A DNA stretch of 64,000 bases from CAWDVB01 sp963824105 (GCA_963824105.1 CAWGNN010000010.1:353799-417798); one strand, 5' to 3'. Counted from the stretch's first letter, positions 25,174-33,951 are shown. Made by a program: numbers and translations. The notes: generated by a model from the letters alone, not told the origin.

Positions 25174-25508
25174 TGGACCTCCAGGGTGGCAATCACGATG
25201 TCGTTCTGGTGCTCTTCGATCTGGACCGTCCCAGGCTTGTCGATGACGATCTTCAGCGGCGTCGTGCCGGGGGCCACGTTGTACTCCTGCTCGGGAGTCG
25301 AGTGGACGTGGATCGTGGCATCGCGGTCGGTGTCGACGTTGAGGGTGAAAGTCTTCCCGACGCCGAGGGGGATGCGTTCGGCGTTCGGAGTGATCTGTGA
25401 CCCTCGGATCGTGACGTCGAGGGAGGCGTCACCGGCTGCGGACGGGGCCGACGAGCACCCCGTCAGGCTTGCCAGCACCACCAAGAGGGTCGCAGCGATG
25501 CGCAGCAT
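25170..25508 (-). CDS. cupredoxin-like lipoprotein
   Basis: 112 residues. The N terminus is a lipoprotein signal (LLVVLASLTGCSS, Cys18), so the protein is anchored outside the membrane. The rest is a small beta-sandwich with GSQITPNAERIPLGVGKTF, IHVHS and KPGTVQIEEHQND, as in cupredoxin-like domains. The H-x-H and E-E-H side chains could bind a metal, but the usual Cys-x-n-His-x-n-Met copper loop is not evident. The start at 25508 was chosen because it gives a compact signal peptide; ATG 25532 is an alternative. Confidence 0.8.
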   Translation of the reverse strand: MLRIAATLLVVLASLTGCSSAPSAAGDASLDVTIRGSQITPNAERIPLGVGKTFTLNVDTDRDATIHVHSTPEQEYNVAPGTTPLKIVIDKPGTVQIEEHQNDIVIATLEVQ

Positions 25509-25636
25509 GGAGTTCTCTCTCTCGGTGACCATTGCGTCGCGTCCTCGGGTCGGACCTCTGGGCTTGGTCTGGGGGCTGGGTGACCATGGTAGGCAGGCCC
25601 GGGCGGCCGGGTGCGGGGAGGTTGGCCGCGGACGAG

Positions 25637-26821
25637 CTAGTGGGAGCCGCGAGCGAGGTACCGCCGTGCCAGCCAGGCGAAGAAGCGGTTGCGGTCGGCC
25701 ATCCCGACTGCAGTGAGACGAGCCCGGTAGCCCAGCGCGCGCCCCGAGGAGGTGAGCTTCTGCGCGGGCGTGGCTTCGGTGTCGATCACCTTGGCGCGGC
25801 GGAGCCGACGCTGGTTTCGGCCGTACTCGCCGGCGAGGGCAGTCAGGATCCGCTCGGTGGCCGCGAGGAGCTCGCCGTCGCTGGGTGACGTCGACGCGTC
25901 GGCCGGGCCGCCCGCCAGCGGGGTGAGGTCGGCTAGGTCTCCTACGACGGGGAAGCCCGCCTCTCGGATCTCCGCGATCATCGCGTTGGCCCGCTCCTGG
26001 ACCCACGAAAGCTCTTCCGGTGGGAGGGTGAGCCGGCCCGAGGTGCGGTCGCCGAGCCGGGACATCACTGCGGGTCCGACCACCTGGCCGTGGGCATCCG
26101 ACGTGCCGAGGCGCTCGTTCAGCCGTCGGAGCACCTCGAGCTCTGTCGGTCCGGCGGACTGGTTGACCGGAGCCTTGGACAGGCTCAGCGTCTTCTCGGG
26201 TATGGCGAGCAGCGTGGCGAACCGCTCCAGCAGCAGTCCGGCGGGCTGGCCGTCGGCAGGCACGGTGACCAGGTGGATGTGGTCGTCGGGGACCAGCTCT
26301 CGCCAGGGTGAGAGGACGCGGAGGGGATCTTGGCGCAGCCAGAAGGTGACCCCGGCTCCGGTGGGACCCTCGGCAGGGTCGCGCACGGCGGAAAGGAACT
26401 CGCTCCAGGTGTACGTCTGCCCCTGGAAGATCTGCTGCTGCCACGACGAGCAGATCGTGCGGGAGAGATCACGGATGCTCACCACGACGTGCACGTCGTG
26501 GTCGGGGAAGGCCGACAGGAGCTTGCGGATGGAGGCCGGCCGCGCCAGGGAGAGGAGCTCTTCGCTGATCACGGTGACGGGGTCCGGGTGCGCGTGGATC
26601 TCGCTGACCAACAGGTCGAAGCTGCCCGCAACGCTCTCGTCGGCGTCGCCCGGGACACGGCGCCCCATCAGGTCGTAGATCGCCAGGCGCTGCCGGTGGT
26701 GACGCCCGAAGGGCACCTGCACCCCGTGTTCGGCGAGGGTGGACGCAGAGGACTGCAGGGCGGCCTGGACGGAGGAGGTACCGGTCTTCGGGAGCCCGAT
26801 GTGCAGGAAGAGAGTGGCCAT
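25637..26821 (-). CDS. PAPS-dependent sulfotransferase family protein
   Basis: 394 residues. The N-terminal HIGLPKTGTSS (residues about 6-16) is the 5'-phosphosulfate loop of the cytosolic/Golgi-type sulfotransferase fold; VVVSIRDLSRTICSSWQQQ provides the 3'-phosphate site with Arg and Ser. The acceptor is unknown; polysaccharide, lipid or small-molecule sulfation all fit. It starts one base after the stop of a second sulfotransferase, so they form an operon. The two are similar in plan but too divergent for a recent duplication. Confidence 0.85.
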   Translation of the reverse strand: MATLFLHIGLPKTGTSSVQAALQSSASTLAEHGVQVPFGRHHRQRLAIYDLMGRRVPGDADESVAGSFDLLVSEIHAHPDPVTVISEELLSLARPASIRKLLSAFPDHDVHVVVSIRDLSRTICSSWQQQIFQGQTYTWSEFLSAVRDPAEGPTGAGVTFWLRQDPLRVLSPWRELVPDDHIHLVTVPADGQPAGLLLERFATLLAIPEKTLSLSKAPVNQSAGPTELEVLRRLNERLGTSDAHGQVVGPAVMSRLGDRTSGRLTLPPEELSWVQERANAMIAEIREAGFPVVGDLADLTPLAGGPADASTSPSDGELLAATERILTALAGEYGRNQRRLRRAKVIDTEATPAQKLTSSGRALGYRARLTAVGMADRNRFFAWLARRYLARGSH

Positions 26822-26822
26822 G

Positions 26823-28082
26823 TCAGTCGCCGGCCAGTCCCGTTCGAGGCCCGCTGCCATCGGCGTCGTGGTAGGCGCGGAGGCCGGCTCGAAGCGCGAT
26901 CGCGACGGCATCGGTAGCAGCCCTGGCCGGGTCGGCCGCCGTGCGCCAGCCGGCCATCCGGTCGCCGCTCGCCTCGTGGTCCGCGGTGGTGGAGTGGCTG
27001 GATCCCAGCGCTGCGGCCTTGGCGTCCAACGCCGCGATGGCGGTGTCGGCGGCGACGAGGTACTCGTCCAGGTTGGGTTCCTCGACCTCGGCGGGCAGGA
27101 CGGCCAGTCGGGCCTCGTCGGGTGTGACCGGCAGCTCGTCGAGGTTGCCGATCACCGGGACGGAAGAGGCGATGAGTGCCCTGCGGTTCCGGATGTTCTG
27201 CCGGATACCCGCCCGGTAGACCTGCCGAGTCAGGGGGATGGGCGCCTCGAGCTCGGAATGCGGAGACAGCACCTCCTCGCACAAGAAGCGACGCACCATG
27301 ATCCGGTATGCAGGCGCTCGGGTCGCGTCGAACTTCTTGTTGACCCGGCTGACCAGCGAGGCGGAGGCGTAGCCGAGCGACTGCCGGGCGAACCGGGGAC
27401 GTTCCGGGGCGGACTCGGGTGGGATCGACGTTGCTTCACGGAACCGCTTCCAGAGCAGGTCCGGGTCCTCCCGCGACATCGGGACCAGCACCGTGTGGAA
27501 GTGCTCGGGGGGGATGCGACTGAGCCAGGGGCCGAGGACCAGCTCGACGCTGTGACGCAAAGCGAAGTGGCGCGCAGCCTTCATCATCGGGACCCGCGTG
27601 GTGAGGCGGGGGGAGGCCCGCCCGACGATCGCCATGCTGCGGGCGTAATCGGCCCAGGAGGTCTTCATGCCGCTGCGGACGTCGGTCTGCCACTGAGAGG
27701 GAGCCGCCGCCGTGGAGTCCCGCAGGGTCAGCACCACATGCAGATCGGCTCCGGCCAGCGTGCTCGCCACGTGTTCGATCTGGTGGGGCTGGGCCACGAA
27801 GAGGAACTCCATGGACAGGATCGAGGTCCCCGGGTGGGCCAGCAGCGCTGCGGCCATCTCGTTCCACAGGCGCGGCTCTGGCTTGCCCGGTCTCCAGTCG
27901 AGCAGGTCGTTGACTGCTCGGACCTGGGCACCCCAGGACCTCCCGGGCCAGTTCACTCCGTGCCTGGCGAGGGAGTCGCGGTTGGCGGAGAGCCGCTGCT
28001 GGAGGTACGTCGTCCCCGATTTCATGGTGCCGATGTGCAGGTAGACGACCGGGCGCGTGGCCGTGTGGTCGGGCTGCGACAC
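26823..28082 (-). CDS. PAPS-dependent sulfotransferase family protein
   Basis: 419 residues. HIGTMKSGTTYLQ (residues about 16-28) is the PAPS phosphosulfate loop with the catalytic Lys; VVLTLRDSTAAAPSQWQ corresponds to the 3'-phosphate site. Residues 330-419 are an Ala-rich helical tail. GAGGAGGGTGA precedes the GTG start by about 4 nt. First gene of the pair with the 394-residue sulfotransferase. No PAPS synthesis gene is nearby. Confidence 0.85.
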   Translation of the reverse strand: MSQPDHTATRPVVYLHIGTMKSGTTYLQQRLSANRDSLARHGVNWPGRSWGAQVRAVNDLLDWRPGKPEPRLWNEMAAALLAHPGTSILSMEFLFVAQPHQIEHVASTLAGADLHVVLTLRDSTAAAPSQWQTDVRSGMKTSWADYARSMAIVGRASPRLTTRVPMMKAARHFALRHSVELVLGPWLSRIPPEHFHTVLVPMSREDPDLLWKRFREATSIPPESAPERPRFARQSLGYASASLVSRVNKKFDATRAPAYRIMVRRFLCEEVLSPHSELEAPIPLTRQVYRAGIRQNIRNRRALIASSVPVIGNLDELPVTPDEARLAVLPAEVEEPNLDEYLVAADTAIAALDAKAAALGSSHSTTADHEASGDRMAGWRTAADPARAATDAVAIALRAGLRAYHDADGSGPRTGLAGD

Positions 28083-28163
28083 TGCTCACCCTCCTCGCCT
28101 GGGTCGTCGGCAATCTATCAGCGGGGCTGCTGTCCCTTGGACCTGCCACGAACGCGGTAACAT

Positions 28164-28179
28164 ATACCCTGAGGGGTAT
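28164..28179. promoter_or_regulatory. CsoR/CstR-type palindrome, distal
   Basis: ATACCC-TGAG-GGGTAT is a perfect 16-bp palindrome of the form bound by CsoR/RcnR-family repressors (ATACCC-n4-GGGTAT). It lies 144 bp before the thioredoxin gene. Confidence 0.6.
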
Positions 28180-28226
28180 CGGGAAGGTTGCCCGGGTGTG
28201 GAATAGAAGCCAGAGGCAACCCGTTG

Positions 28227-28242
28227 ATACCCCCAGCGGTAT
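28227..28242. promoter_or_regulatory. CsoR/CstR-type palindrome, proximal
   Basis: ATACCC-CCAG-CGGTAT differs from the distal copy's arms at one base. Its start is 63 bp, six helical turns, from the distal copy, so both would face the same side of the DNA. The thioredoxin start follows 66 bp later. Confidence 0.55.
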
Positions 28243-28307
28243 GAAAACCGGGGTTGGCCCCTGCGCGGGTCGCCCACACTGACGTCGATCACCCGGGAAG
28301 GGACACC

Positions 28308-28679
28308 ATGGCCACAGTCAACCTGACGGCTACCGACTTCGAGAACACGATCACCGAGAACGACATCGTCCTCGTCGATTTCTGGGCGGAGTGGTGCGGT
28401 CCGTGCAAGATGTTCGCACCCACCTTCGAGAAGTCGTCGGAGACCCACACCGATGTCATCTTCGGGAAGGTCGATACCGAGGCCGAGCAGTCGCTCGCGG
28501 CCGCCGCCAACATCTCCTCGATTCCCACCCTGATGGCCTTCCGCGAGGGTGTGCTGGTCTTCGCTCAGCCGGGCGCCTTGCCGCCGGCCGCGCTGGAACA
28601 GGTCATTACAGCGGTCAAGGATCTCGACATGGAAGAGGTCCACAAGGCCGTCGCCGAGCAGCAGGCCGAGACCAAGTGA
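28308..28679 (+). CDS. thioredoxin
   Basis: 123 residues, classical thioredoxin fold with active site W-C30-G-P-C33 in FWAEWCGPCKMF and cis-proline in SSIPTLMAF. Reduces disulfides in the cytosol. The C-terminal extension (about residues 105-123, DMEEVHKAVAEQQAETK) is longer and more charged than in the housekeeping enzyme. AAGGGACACC precedes the ATG at 28308. Two CsoR-type palindromes upstream suggest induction by copper or persulfide stress, which would fit a stress-specific thioredoxin; that is inference. Confidence 0.93.
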   Translation: MATVNLTATDFENTITENDIVLVDFWAEWCGPCKMFAPTFEKSSETHTDVIFGKVDTEAEQSLAAAANISSIPTLMAFREGVLVFAQPGALPPAALEQVITAVKDLDMEEVHKAVAEQQAETK

Positions 28680-28733
28680 CGCATCGCTCGATCTGACCGT
28701 CGCTCGGCAGCAACCGAGCAGCGCTGCAGCAGC

Positions 28734-28772
28734 AACGAGGCCGCCCTCCCCTCAGGGGAGGGCGGCCTCGTT
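28734..28772. terminator. strong bidirectional terminator
   Basis: A perfect 18-bp stem (from AACGAGGCCGCCC, with a TCA loop) lies between the convergent thioredoxin and yceI genes. The A- and T-rich ends of the stem suit termination in both directions. Confidence 0.85.
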
Positions 28773-28793
28773 CGTTGTGCGGGCCTGCCGGTC

Positions 28794-29345
28794 TTAGCCC
28801 TTGATTGCCGATACCTCGAACTCCAGGGTGATCTTGTCGCTGACCAAGAGGCCGCCGGCCTCGAGGGCGACGTTCCACGTCAGGCCCCAGTCCTTGCGGC
28901 TGATCTCGGTCGAGCCCTCGAAGCCCACTCGGGTGTTCCCGAACGGGTCGACGGCCGTGCCGGTGTAGTCGAAGTCGACGGTCACCGGCCGCGTCTGGCC
29001 CTTGACCGTGAGGTCTCCGGTGAGCCGCAGGGAGCCGTCCTGGGCGCCCTCGACCCGAGTCGAGGCGAAGCTGATCGTCGGGTAGCTCTCGACGGCCAGG
29101 AAGTCCTCGCCGCGGATGTGGTCGTCACGCTGGCCGTTCCGCGTGTCGACGCTCGCGGCGTCGAGCGAGACCTTCGCCCAGGACGACGAGAGATCGTCGG
29201 CGATCTCGAAGGACCCGTCGAAGGCGTTGAACGCCCCGCGGACCTTGGTGACCATGGCGTGACGGGCCACGAACCCGATCCGGCTGTGGGCCGCGTCGAG
29301 GGTGTAGGTGCCGGTCGGCAGGGTGGTGGTTGCCAGAGCAGACAT
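28794..29345 (-). CDS. yceI: YceI-family lipid-binding protein
   Basis: 183 residues, the lipocalin-like YceI fold that binds isoprenoid lipids. Typical pieces are TYTLDAAHSRIGFVARHAMVTKVRGAF at the N terminus, DTRNGQRDDHIRGEDFL and LTGDLTVKGQTRPVTVD. It has no signal peptide, so it is probably cytosolic, as is common in actinobacteria. AGGAGT lies 5 nt before the ATG. An inverted repeat of MarR type sits directly upstream. Confidence 0.92.
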   Translation of the reverse strand: MSALATTTLPTGTYTLDAAHSRIGFVARHAMVTKVRGAFNAFDGSFEIADDLSSSWAKVSLDAASVDTRNGQRDDHIRGEDFLAVESYPTISFASTRVEGAQDGSLRLTGDLTVKGQTRPVTVDFDYTGTAVDPFGNTRVGFEGSTEISRKDWGLTWNVALEAGGLLVSDKITLEFEVSAIKG

Positions 29346-29356
29346 AGGAACTCCTT

Positions 29357-29390
29357 TGTTGAAGCATCAACACTTTACTTGAAGCAACAA
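29357..29390. promoter_or_regulatory. MarR-type operator in front of yceI
   Basis: TGTTGA-AGCA-TCAACA (29357-29372) is a perfect palindrome. TTGAAGCATCAA inside it recurs with one change as TTGAAGCAACAA (29379-29390), 20 bp away. The region covers the expected promoter of yceI. Confidence 0.6.
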
Positions 29391-29597
29391 CCACCCGGGA
29401 CGGGAATCTATTCCACGGTGCGGATCAACCGTCGGTGGGCTTGTCCTGCGCCTGCTGCGGCGCCCGTAGCTGGGTTCTTGCGTTCGGGCACGCGCTGCGC
29501 CGGTCGTCCGTAGACTCCCGGCAGGGATCACCCGCTGTATCGGGGGCAGCAGGACGGTCTCGGTTCCCTAGGCAGCCAATTCTTGGGAGGAATCGGT

Positions 29598-30581
29598 ATG
29601 AAGCGCACGATCGGTCTCGTGGGAGCGGCCGTTGTTGCCGTGCTGGCGTCGGCTCTCCCGGCGCAAGCCATCACGAACGGCACCGCCGACGCCGGCGCCC
29701 ACCCGATGGTGGGGCAACTCTTCTACTACAACCCGGGCGGGTACGACTCCCGCTTCTCCGACACCTCCGGCAACTGGTACAGCTGCACCGGCACGCTGGT
29801 CGACGAGACACACGTCGTCACCGCTGGCCACTGCACCTACCCCATCGGATCCGGCGGTACGGACGTGTGGTTCGACGTCACCGACACCCCGGACCTGAGC
29901 TCGCTGCCTCCGAGCGACTGCTTCGCGGACGCTGCGGGCTACACGCCTGACCCGGCCAAGACCGCCACCTGCGCGGGTCTCGGCGTCACGACACTGGGTC
30001 AGGGCAACGATGCCAGGGCTATCGCCTGGCGGGCCGCGCTCAACGCCAGCAGCGAGTGGATCCACGCGACGGCGTACACGTCACCTGAGTACAACTCGGC
30101 GACGTACTACATGGACGACCTGGGCGTCTTGGTCCTCGACGCGGGCATCGTGCTCGACACGTACGCCTCGCTCCCCAGCCAGGGCTTGGTCGACCAGTTC
30201 TACAGCGCCGACAAGAACGCCACCTACACGGTCGTGGGCTACGGCCGTCAGGGCTCGTCGCCGCTCGGCGACTGGGGCGGCGGCACCCGCTACGACGGGA
30301 CCGTCGCCATCACCAACACCAACGGCGTCTGGGGCCTCGGCAAGGGGCCGCTGATCGCGCTGTCGAGCAACAACGGCAAGCCGCACCAGGGCGGGACCTG
30401 CTACGGCGACTCCGGGGGGCCGGCATTCCCGAACGATCCTCAGTACGCCAACACGATCATCACGGTCACGTCGTTCGGGGTGGACCCGTACTGCAACGCC
30501 GGCACCGGCGCCTACCGGCTCGACATCAGCGACTCCCAGTCGTTCCTGCAGACCTTCGGGATCGAGATTCCGGCGAGCTGA
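29598..30581 (+). CDS. secreted trypsin-like serine protease
   Basis: 327 residues with a signal peptide (MKRTIGLVGAAVVAVLASALPAQA). It has a chymotrypsin-fold (S1) triad: His78 in VTAGHCTY, Asp in MDDLGVLVLD (near 173), Ser272 in CYGDSGGP. The mature chain begins ITNGTADAGAHP, close to the IVGG-like start of activated proteases. Cysteines near the His, at about 110-130 and around the Ser, can form disulfides. GGGAGG precedes the ATG by about 7 nt. A paralogue follows 416 bp downstream. Confidence 0.92.
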   Translation: MKRTIGLVGAAVVAVLASALPAQAITNGTADAGAHPMVGQLFYYNPGGYDSRFSDTSGNWYSCTGTLVDETHVVTAGHCTYPIGSGGTDVWFDVTDTPDLSSLPPSDCFADAAGYTPDPAKTATCAGLGVTTLGQGNDARAIAWRAALNASSEWIHATAYTSPEYNSATYYMDDLGVLVLDAGIVLDTYASLPSQGLVDQFYSADKNATYTVVGYGRQGSSPLGDWGGGTRYDGTVAITNTNGVWGLGKGPLIALSSNNGKPHQGGTCYGDSGGPAFPNDPQYANTIITVTSFGVDPYCNAGTGAYRLDISDSQSFLQTFGIEIPAS

Positions 30582-30601
30582 GCACTCCTGGCAGAAGCAG
30601 C

Positions 30602-30635
30602 CACGTGGGGCCCGGCATCAGCCGGGCCCCACGTG
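30602..30635 (+). terminator. terminator of the first protease gene
   Basis: CACGTGGGGCCCGGC pairs perfectly with its complement across ATCA, 20 bp after the stop codon. The GGGGCCCGGC core recurs in the terminator of the second protease. Confidence 0.8.
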
Positions 30636-30997
30636 CGTTCCGTCCCCGGTCGAGCGTGAGTCTCGGTCGGGGGAAATGGCCGCGACGGCCAGGCTGCGCT
30701 CCGGGTGCGAGGTGCCTCGTCGAGCCCTGACGGCGTCGAGGGGGAAGCCGCTCCCATCGGGGACCCTCACGAGTCGAGGGGGCCCTTCACGGTCAGCACG
30801 ATGCCAGCGACGACGGACCGCATCAGGATCGCCATCCCGGCGAAGAAGCCGACCGCAGTCAGCTGCGTCACCGCCAGGATGACGGCGATCCCGACCGACT
30901 CGGGGCAATGGATGGTCCGCTCAACGCCCTTGCCACCGAGGCTCCCGACCGGTAGGAACGAGACATCTGCTCGCGACCCTTCCTCGGAGGTCTGCTC
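30636..30997. other. intergenic region between the two proteases
   Basis: I find no convincing gene. The minus strand can encode a hydrophobic stretch (IAVILAVTQLTAVGFFAGMAILM, in two parts) ending at 30767, but no good start or ribosome site supports it. The promoter of the second protease must lie here. Confidence 0.4.
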
Positions 30998-32041
30998 ATG
31001 CATCGCAAGCTCGCGGTCCTCGTCCTCTCCGTTCTGGTGTTGATGGTCCCTTCCCTGCCCGCACAGGCGATCACGGACGGTCATTCGGACGGTGGAGCTC
31101 ACCCGTACGTCGGAGAGCTGCTGCTCTTCGACCCGACCTATCACGATTCGCGCTTCACCCAGCCCGGCGGATGGTTCACCTGCTCGGGCACCCTGATCGA
31201 CGCCACGCACGTCGTGACGGCCGGGCACTGCACCTACCAGGTGGGTGAGGGCTACGGTCTGGCCCCTGACGTCGGCGTGGGCGGCGAGGCGGTGCCCGGC
31301 TCCGGCGGGACCGACGTGTGGTTCAGCACCGACGAGGAGCCGAACTTCTCGATCCTTCCGAAGAGCTACTGCTTCGCCGACACGGGCATCGCGCTGAGTG
31401 GGGCGCAGATCGTCACCTGTGCCGGATTCGGCATCACCGTCGACGGTACCGGCTTGGACGGTGCGGGCAACGAGGCCCGATTCGATGCCTGGGAGGCGGC
31501 TCTCGACGGCAACTCCCACTGGGCGCGCGCCACCTCGTTCCCCTACCCGACGTTCTCCAGCGCCTCCTTCGTGTTCAACGACGTGGGCGTCCTGGCCCTT
31601 CACGCCCCGATGACCATGAGCCAGTACGGCGTCCTGCCGAGCCCCGGCCTGGTCGACGAGCTCTACGCGGCCGACCACCAGGCGACCTACACGCCGGTCG
31701 GCTACGGCCTGGAGGTCTCGACGCCGCACTACGGGCTCGGAGGTGACAACCGCAGGGTCGCGACGGTCAAGATCAACAACCTCAAGGGTGTCTACGGCCT
31801 CGGCAAGGGGATCGCCGTCGGCTACTCCAGCAACAAGGGCAAGCCGCACACCGGTGGGACCTGTTTCGGCGACTCCGGTGGACCGACCTTCCCGGACGCG
31901 GCCGGCTACGAGAACACCATCATTACGGTGACGTCCTTCGGCATCGATCCGAACTGCTCGGCCGGTGGCGGTGGCTTCCGCCTCGACCAGCCGCGCATCC
32001 TGACGTGGATCGGCGAGGCGCAGGCCTACTCGGCCAACTGA
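30998..32041 (+). CDS. secreted trypsin-like serine protease (paralogue)
   Basis: 347 residues with signal peptide MHRKLAVLVLSVLVLMVPSL then PAQA. The S1 triad is His77 (VVTAGHCTY), Asp195 (NDVGVLALH) and Ser293 (CFGDSGGP). It shares the mature start ITDGHSDGGAHP, TDVWF, GLVDELYAADHQATYT and NTIITVTSFGIDPNC with the first protease, but has an extra loop of about 20 residues after the His (GEGYGLAPDVGVGG). CGGAGG precedes the ATG by about 8 nt. Confidence 0.92.
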   Translation: MHRKLAVLVLSVLVLMVPSLPAQAITDGHSDGGAHPYVGELLLFDPTYHDSRFTQPGGWFTCSGTLIDATHVVTAGHCTYQVGEGYGLAPDVGVGGEAVPGSGGTDVWFSTDEEPNFSILPKSYCFADTGIALSGAQIVTCAGFGITVDGTGLDGAGNEARFDAWEAALDGNSHWARATSFPYPTFSSASFVFNDVGVLALHAPMTMSQYGVLPSPGLVDELYAADHQATYTPVGYGLEVSTPHYGLGGDNRRVATVKINNLKGVYGLGKGIAVGYSSNKGKPHTGGTCFGDSGGPTFPDAAGYENTIITVTSFGIDPNCSAGGGGFRLDQPRILTWIGEAQAYSAN

Positions 32042-32057
32042 CGGATTGACATAGTGA

Positions 32058-32094
32058 AGTCGTGGGGCCCGGCGTCGAGCCGGGCCCCACGACT
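32058..32094 (+). terminator. terminator of the second protease gene
   Basis: A 16-bp perfect stem with GTGGGGCCCGGC at its core and a 5-nt loop, 16 bp after the stop codon. Confidence 0.8.
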
Positions 32095-32230
32095 GCTTCT
32101 GCCGGGGGACCCCGCACGCGCTCTCGGGCGTGATCGACCCGGTCTTCTGAGCGCGCGGCTGGTGATCGAGCGTTCCTGGGTCGCCCGGTGCTTGGCTGCG
32201 CGGACACGGACGACCGGGGGAGTGGGGTGG

Positions 32231-32303
<73 letters not shown>

Positions 32304-32367
32304 ATGAAGCGGAAGGAACTCTAACAGCGGCGGAGGGCCCCGGCGAAATCGGGCGGTCTGGCCGGGC

Positions 32368-33951
32368 TCAGTCCAGTTTTCCGAGGTGATCGAGCAGCGC
32401 GTGAGCCGCGTTGTGGCCGCCGATGCCGCTCACGGCGCCGCCTCTCCTTGCGCCCGATCCGCACATGAAGATGTTGGCGTCCGGCGTCTCGACCCCCCAG
32501 CGTCCGGCAGCAGTCTGAGGAGCCGACCGGCCGTCCAGCCAGGGCCACTCCAAGTCCCCATGGAAGATGTGACCGCCAGGCATGGCCAGGTCCTCCTCGA
32601 TGTCCAGGGGGGACTTGGCCTCCAGGCAGGGGTTTCCGTTGGCGTCGAGGGCGAGCAGCGACTCGATCGGCTCCTGCAGGTGAGCGTTGATGCCGTCGAG
32701 CATCCGGACGGCGATCTCGTCGCGGACCCGTTCCGGCTCCTGCGTGAAGAGCCGCGCCGGGGTGTGTAGGCCGAAGTAGGTCAGGGTGTGGTAGCCCTTC
32801 ACCGCCAGCGGACCCAGGATGGTCGGGTCGGTGAGGGAGTGGCAGTAGATCTCGCCGGGGACCTCGATGGGGATATTGCCCTCCGAGGCCTCCTTGAAGG
32901 CGGCCTGGAGCTGGTAGTAGCTCTCGCTGACGTGGACAGTCCCGGAGAACGCCGTGCTGGCGCTGACGCCCGAAGTCAGCCTCGGCAGTCGCTCCACGAT
33001 GATGTTCACCTTCGTCTGGGAGCCCTCGGGTCGCGGTCCGGGATCGCGTCCGGTCAGGAGCGAGAGGACCCACGGCGCGACGTTGCCGAACACCCAGTCG
33101 CAGTCGACGTGGTGCTCGGTCCCGTCGCTGGACCAGGACACCGACGCGGAGGTTCCGTCGGTGTCGATCCGGGTGACGAACGCATCGGTGACGATCTCGA
33201 CGCCGTGGCGGTGAGCAGCCCGCTCCAGCGAGGCCGCGACCGCCCCCATGCCGCCGACCGGCACCTTCCACTCCCCAGTGCCGTTGCCGATCACGTGGTA
33301 GAGGAAGGAGCGGTTCTGCGCCAGGGAGAGGTCATGAAGGTCGACGAAGGTGCCGATCAAGGCATCGGTCGCGACAACTCCGCGCACGACATCGTCGTGG
33401 AAGAGTGCCTCGATGGTGTTCCCGATCGGCTCCTCAGCGACGATCGGCCAGATCTCCGAGCTGACCTGCTTCCGGATCTCGCGGGTAGTGGGGAGCGGCG
33501 TGAGCAGAGTCGGCGCAAGCACCTTCGCCAGATAGCCCACCTCGGTGTAGAAGGCCCGCCACGCGTCGTACTCCTCGTCGCTGCCGGTGAGAGCGGCGAA
33601 CGACTCCCTGGTGGCATCGGACTCCTTGCGCTCCACGGCGAGCCCCGTCGAGTGCCCCTCACGCAGGGTGGGGGTGTAGGAAGCATGACGTCGTGACCGC
33701 AGATCGAGGTCGAGCTTCAGGTCGCTGATGATCTCGTCCGGCAGCAGGCTGACCAGATAGGAGTAGCGAGAGAGATCCGCGGGCATGCCGGCGAACGGGC
33801 GGGCGCTGATTGCGGCTCCGCCGGGTTTGGCGTTGCGCTCGAGGACGAGCGTGCTGAGGCCCGCCTTGGCGAGATAGGCAGCAGCGACGAGTCCGTTGTG
33901 GCCTCCACCGACGACCACGACGTCGTATTTGCCCTGTTTGCTTTCTCCCAC
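32368..33951 (-). CDS. FAD-dependent oxidoreductase, phytoene-desaturase/PYROXD2-like
   Basis: 527 residues. The N terminus is an FAD-binding Rossmann fold (DVVVVGGGHNGLVAAAYLAKAGLSTLVLERN, residues about 9-40) with GGAAISARPF after it; the C-terminal ANIFMCGSGARRGGAVSGIGGHNAA closes the FAD site. The layout matches the NAD(P)/FAD oxidoreductase family that includes carotenoid desaturases and human PYROXD2. No carotenoid genes are nearby, so the substrate is unknown. The GTG at 33951 has TACCTT at -12 to -7 and begins next to the Rossmann strand; GTG 33990 is the alternative. Confidence 0.85.
   Translation of the reverse strand: MGESKQGKYDVVVVGGGHNGLVAAAYLAKAGLSTLVLERNAKPGGAAISARPFAGMPADLSRYSYLVSLLPDEIISDLKLDLDLRSRRHASYTPTLREGHSTGLAVERKESDATRESFAALTGSDEEYDAWRAFYTEVGYLAKVLAPTLLTPLPTTREIRKQVSSEIWPIVAEEPIGNTIEALFHDDVVRGVVATDALIGTFVDLHDLSLAQNRSFLYHVIGNGTGEWKVPVGGMGAVAASLERAAHRHGVEIVTDAFVTRIDTDGTSASVSWSSDGTEHHVDCDWVFGNVAPWVLSLLTGRDPGPRPEGSQTKVNIIVERLPRLTSGVSASTAFSGTVHVSESYYQLQAAFKEASEGNIPIEVPGEIYCHSLTDPTILGPLAVKGYHTLTYFGLHTPARLFTQEPERVRDEIAVRMLDGINAHLQEPIESLLALDANGNPCLEAKSPLDIEEDLAMPGGHIFHGDLEWPWLDGRSAPQTAAGRWGVETPDANIFMCGSGARRGGAVSGIGGHNAAHALLDHLGKLD

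Noticed and set aside
28734..28772. regulatory RNA or riboswitch
   Set aside because: The perfect stem with a 3-nt loop between convergent genes is fully explained as a terminator.
30767..31011. small minus-strand membrane protein
   Set aside because: The hydrophobic stretch is real, but the frame overlaps the second protease's signal sequence and has no credible start.
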